Assembly (NCBI GenBank): GCA_009885275.1
Contig: VFKY01000148.1
Location: forward strand, 1 to 8,299
Origin: Verrucomicrobiota bacterium
GTDB taxonomy: Bacteria; Verrucomicrobiota; Verrucomicrobiia; Verrucomicrobiales; Verrucomicrobiaceae
DNA length: 8,299 bases
Reading direction: 5' to 3'
Position numbers and translations under genes: made by a program
Part shown: piece by piece, positions 6,501-8,299 of the stretch
How the letters are laid out: every line of letters begins with the position of its first letter
Numbering within the stretch: position 1 is the stretch's first letter
The notes under the pieces: model-generated
Told to the model about the DNA's origin: nothing
What the model saw: the letters and a program-made list of their open reading frames with translations, nothing else
Database searches by the model: none

Positions 6501-8299
6501 TAAGAATAGATTGGTTCTTAGTGACGATGGCGCCACCTGCTCCCTCAACGCGAACGGTATTCCATTGCAGGCGTTCTATTTTAACTTCAGCACCAACTGG
6601 AGCTTTGAAAGCATCACCTGTTGGGGTGATGGCGATAAAGTCGAAGCCCATCTCTTGCCCCGTTTTGGCATACCAACTATTTTTACGAACGCCGACAATG
6701 AAGTCTGCACCCGGCAGCTTAAATTCCGTGCTCGTTGAAATGGTTTGCTGATTTACATCTGTCACTTCGGCATAAACACTGATGGTCTGTGGTAATGCTG
6801 CTTTGTGAAGGGGGGGCGGAGGGAGATCAATGCTTACCGTACCATCTTCTTTCAAAGTCAGTTCACCATGAGCTCCCCATTGGGTTTCATTCTCTTCGTC
6901 GTTAGAGTTTTCATCGTCGCGATTTTCACCGTAATGCCACCAGCGTGGAGCATCGCCGAAATGATATTCCGCAAACTCATCAGGAGGGGTGTAGTCATCT
7001 GCAAGGCCGGCGCTCCAAGTAACTTTTGCATGGGACAGTGATTTTCCCATGTAATAGCTTGCGCTAAGTGGCACGGTCACGTGATCCTTAGAGGCTTGAT
7101 ACTTCGAGCCATCAAGAGTTACTTCAAAAGTGTTTACCTTGTAGTCATCCACTCGCAGCGACAAAGTGCTGCTGTCCTCAGATTCCTCCTCTGCTTCGTC
7201 ATTGATAGCGGTGAGGTCTTTATCTGAGTTATACTTTAGATGAAGAGAATACCAGCCAACTTTGTCTTCAGGGAAAGTAATGTCGCCTGCCCAGGTGCCA
7301 TTCGCCGTTAGAGTGACCTGTTTTTCAAGGATCTTGCGGTCTCTCTCATCGGCAACAGTGAGGGTGGCGGATAATGGTTTTTTACTGAACAGGAGTTCGT
7401 CACCAGAACGGATACGGGTGATGACTTTGACGTGAGCGGTGTCACCTGGTTTGTAAACGGGACGATCAGAAAAGAGAAATGATTCGAAGCGAGGAGTCCA
7501 AGGAGATTTCCAGGCAAGATTGAGTCCGTGACCCCACAAGCCAATACGCTCGTCACGCTCGCCGAAATTTAGTGCGGTACAGTCTTCTGCATTTTTTGCC
7601 AGCACCCAGGCTGCATTTTCGGATGACACGGTGGCAAATCCCTGCGCGTCTGTGGTGGCGTTATGAAGAAATCCACGCTCATTATCCATGAATGTAAGCT
7701 GGACATTAGGCAGGGGGTTACCGGTGCGAAGTGAGAAGGCATAGACTAGTGAATCGCGATAGTTGTTCTTCAGAAGCAACCCAATGTCGGTGAATTCTAC
7801 AACGGCCCGGTTGTAGATGGTGCCAGTAGGCGCCCCATCCTGTGGGGTTCCTTCGATTTCGATGAAGACAGGCGCAGAGGGTATTTTTCCAAGTACTTCT
7901 TGCCAGTTAATGTCGAATCGCGAGGCTTTCTCTAAGGGCTTTTCATTGGAGAAGTTCTTTTCGAATATGAGTTTCCCTGGAAACATCTCAAAGGGCGTGT
8001 CCTTAAGGTAGGTCACTGCTGAAGTATCTTTGGGCACCCATGTGTTGTAGGAATCCTGATTGAGTGTGCGTGCTTTGATTAACTCGCCATCACTGAGTTG
8101 TTTTACTCGAACTCGCAAGTTCTTGAAATTCGCGGCATAAATATCGAAAATGCCCTTACCAGAGGCGAGTTGTCCGTTTTCAAAAGCACTGGTAGATACA
8201 AATACATTGCTGGGATTGAAGGTTACCGTCTCCTTGATTTCCTTTTCCAGGCTCAAATCATCGGCGCCAGGAAGTCCGGCTTTCAAGGTCACGGAATAA
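3508..8299 (-). CDS. yfhM: Bacterial alpha-2-macroglobulin, thioester type, YfhM-like (N-terminus outside window)
   Basis: Large envelope protease trap: a protease cuts the bait segment, the protein changes shape, and the exposed thioester bonds covalently to the attacker. The frame is open to the right edge (Tyr-Ser precede the GTG at 8292), so that GTG is internal; it is residue 1 in this numbering. In order: early macroglobulin (MG) domains; an MG2-like DRPVYKPGD (276-284); more MG domains with two acidic loops; a bait-region-type domain (about 658-815) ending in YAVDEGVLSL; a Gly-rich segment (about 840-875); the A2M core domain starting RKNF (876-879); the thioester motif CVEQ with Cys1123 and Gln1126 in an alpha-helical domain; and a C-terminal domain (about 1440-1594) ending near PARIEAMYQPDHYG. 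Only six cysteines are visible, so it is not a disulfide-rich protein. From remembered alignment with E. coli YfhM, roughly 140-150 residues are missing, including the expected signal peptide and lipobox, so lipoprotein status is untested. It lies just upstream of pbpC, its usual partner. Confidence 0.5.
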   Translation of the reverse strand, partial: YSVTLKAGLPGADDLSLEKEIKETVTFNPSNVFVSTSAFENGQLASGKGIFDIYAANFKNLRVRVKQLSDGELIKARTLNQDSYNTWVPKDTSAVTYLKDTPFEMFPGKLIFEKNFSNEKPLEKASRFDINWQEVLGKIPSAPVFIEIEGTPQDGAPTGTIYNRAVVEFTDIGLLLKNNYRDSLVYAFSLRTGNPLPNVQLTFMDNERGFLHNATTDAQGFATVSSENAAWVLAKNAEDCTALNFGERDERIGLWGHGLNLAWKSPWTPRFESFLFSDRPVYKPGDTAHVKVITRIRSGDELLFSKKPLSATLTVADERDRKILEKQVTLTANGTWAGDITFPEDKVGWYSLHLKYNSDKDLTAINDEAEEESEDSSTLSLRVDDYKVNTFEVTLDGSKYQASKDHVTVPLSASYYMGKSLSHAKVTWSAGLADDYTPPDEFAEYHFGDAPRWWHYGENRDDENSNDEENETQWGAHGELTLKEDGTVSIDLPPPPLHKAALPQTISVYAEVTDVNQQTISTSTEFKLPGADFIVGVRKNSWYAKTGQEMGFDFIAITPTGDAFKAPVGAEVKIERLQWNTVRVEGAGGAIVTKNQSILITEHKASVALNSTNGQASSAHLGFTPKQGGTYFMTSTSTDAQGKTVLSRVPFYVIGNDGFPWAWEDGARITLQPDNTVVQPGEEISIVVKSPISGKALVTVERNRVHRQFLTDISPENPVIKLKLTEEDAPNVFVSVIVIRGAKDSPQPDPMPEYKVGYCEIFVDSDKNKLFVTTESSTATVKPGEDLTVSATVLDANKQPVDGAEVTLYAVDEGVLSLMDYQTPEPFDFFYASAPLAISNYTTIESLLPESLSKRYRGNKGVMVGGGGDEGGADAALRKNFVATALWSAELITDKAGRVSTSIKVPDSLTRYRIMAIACKDAHRFGTAESAFVVNKPLMVEPVVPRFAHVGDELLLKAVIHNTTTYEGTIEVELKLDDTATIITEERAFTTVALKNRTTTNDGKNERRVISIKAGETTSLPFPVRFLKQGSTAWQWSVKTMQWPQGAPALIDRIESKFEVTHPSPALREVHYFNLTHAPANDDLLKKVNPQLLEADGTLHFDFSQSRLSEARDALDHILHYPYGCVEQTTSSTLPWLALSRYEPLFPDLINKEKATGAIKKGVNRLLQMQTPEGGLAYWPGGDKPLYWGSAYGGFALLKAKDWGVAVPQESLDALTDYLSKGLRTFDLSTNNKSTDLTDAALGLYTLAKAGKAEVSYANLLYQRRDKLPETARLYLALSMCINKAPEKQIIELIKPPAKRDEWNRYWIAPQLASALRLLVTTHLGLTKEAQATADEMLRSRNPDGGWGTTYGNAWSLLALTAAERPSKEATPGPFAITTKWQEQTHETIIPSALSSVSLDLPFTKNAPASPLNITKPDNQTVLTRVEVKAWPDIKTFQPVSKGFTIARRYERLSSMGTREPAKNLRVGDMIIVTLDITVHKSNRYLVVDDPLPSVFEPINPEFTTQNKRADAQAEVNSWFCDHRELRNDRAVFFTDDPTELGRFELSYLARVIAEGDVLVPPARIEAMYQPDHYGLSEIQRVQTLPMGDGSDVAKK
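4915..4926 (-). other. Thioester motif CVEQ of the A2M
   Basis: Reading the minus strand, TGT-GTA-GAA-CAA encodes Cys1123-Val-Glu-Gln1126, preceded by HYPYG. In thioester-containing A2Ms (CGEQ in animals, CLEQ in E. coli YfhM) the Cys and Gln side chains form the internal thioester. Both residues are present, so this protein belongs to the thioester class and not the thioester-less YfaS-type class. Confidence 0.5.
5668..5775 (-). other. Candidate bait region of the A2M (basic and glycine-rich segment)
   Basis: Residues 840-875 lie directly before RKNF-x-x-TALWSAEL, which corresponds to the RKYFPETWIWDL segment that follows the bait region in human A2M. The stretch has a basic patch (KRYRGNK, 852-858), then GVMV, four glycines (863-866) and DEGG, and looks exposed and flexible. 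That is what a protease-cleavable bait would need. The assignment is by position and composition only. Confidence 0.5.

Noticed and set aside
8290..8292. GTG as the true start of the A2M gene
   Set aside because: The frame continues upstream to the window edge, and the first visible residues align with an internal early domain of YfhM-type proteins, with no signal peptide or lipobox at this point.

Overview
The window holds three protein-coding genes, packed with almost no spacer, and no RNA gene, insertion sequence or CRISPR array that I can support. Two genes run off the edges: the left one is missing its 5' end and the right one is missing its 5' end at the right edge (it lies on the minus strand). 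All three products belong to the cell envelope of a Gram-negative-type (diderm) bacterium: an RND/MMPL-family inner-membrane exporter, a bifunctional penicillin-binding protein of the PBP1C type, and a bacterial alpha-2-macroglobulin (A2M) of the YfhM type. Base composition is close to even. The taxon cannot be fixed from this sequence. The sequence style and the exporter next to an A2M/PBP1C pair would fit a Verrucomicrobiota/PVC-type bacterium, but that is a low-confidence guess.

Layout. Bases 1-1199 (+) are the second half of the exporter: TM7, the second periplasmic domain and TM8-12. Bases 1128-3485 (-) are a complete pbpC with all glycosyltransferase and transpeptidase motifs intact. 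Bases 3508-8299 (-) are the A2M gene, lacking its N-terminal signal/lipobox region, which lies beyond the right edge. The A2M gene is upstream of pbpC with 22 nt between them, so the two are probably one transcription unit read right to left. The exporter runs towards them and ends inside the 3' end of pbpC.

How the genes work together. The A2M-PBP1C pair is a known bacterial arrangement (yfhM-pbpC in E. coli). The usual model is that the A2M traps proteases that breach the outer membrane while PBP1C repairs the peptidoglycan. The A2M here keeps its thioester motif (CVEQ), so it should be the covalent-trapping type. The exporter is not known to take part in this.

The most unusual feature is the 72-nt convergent overlap of the exporter and pbpC. 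The two reading frames are in exact codon register, so the last membrane helix of the exporter is the codon-by-codon complement of a polar, proline-rich tail on PBP1C, and each stop codon lies opposite a TCA serine codon of the other gene. I found no clearly new biological system. The A2M also carries a glycine-rich candidate bait segment and two strongly acidic loops worth checking.
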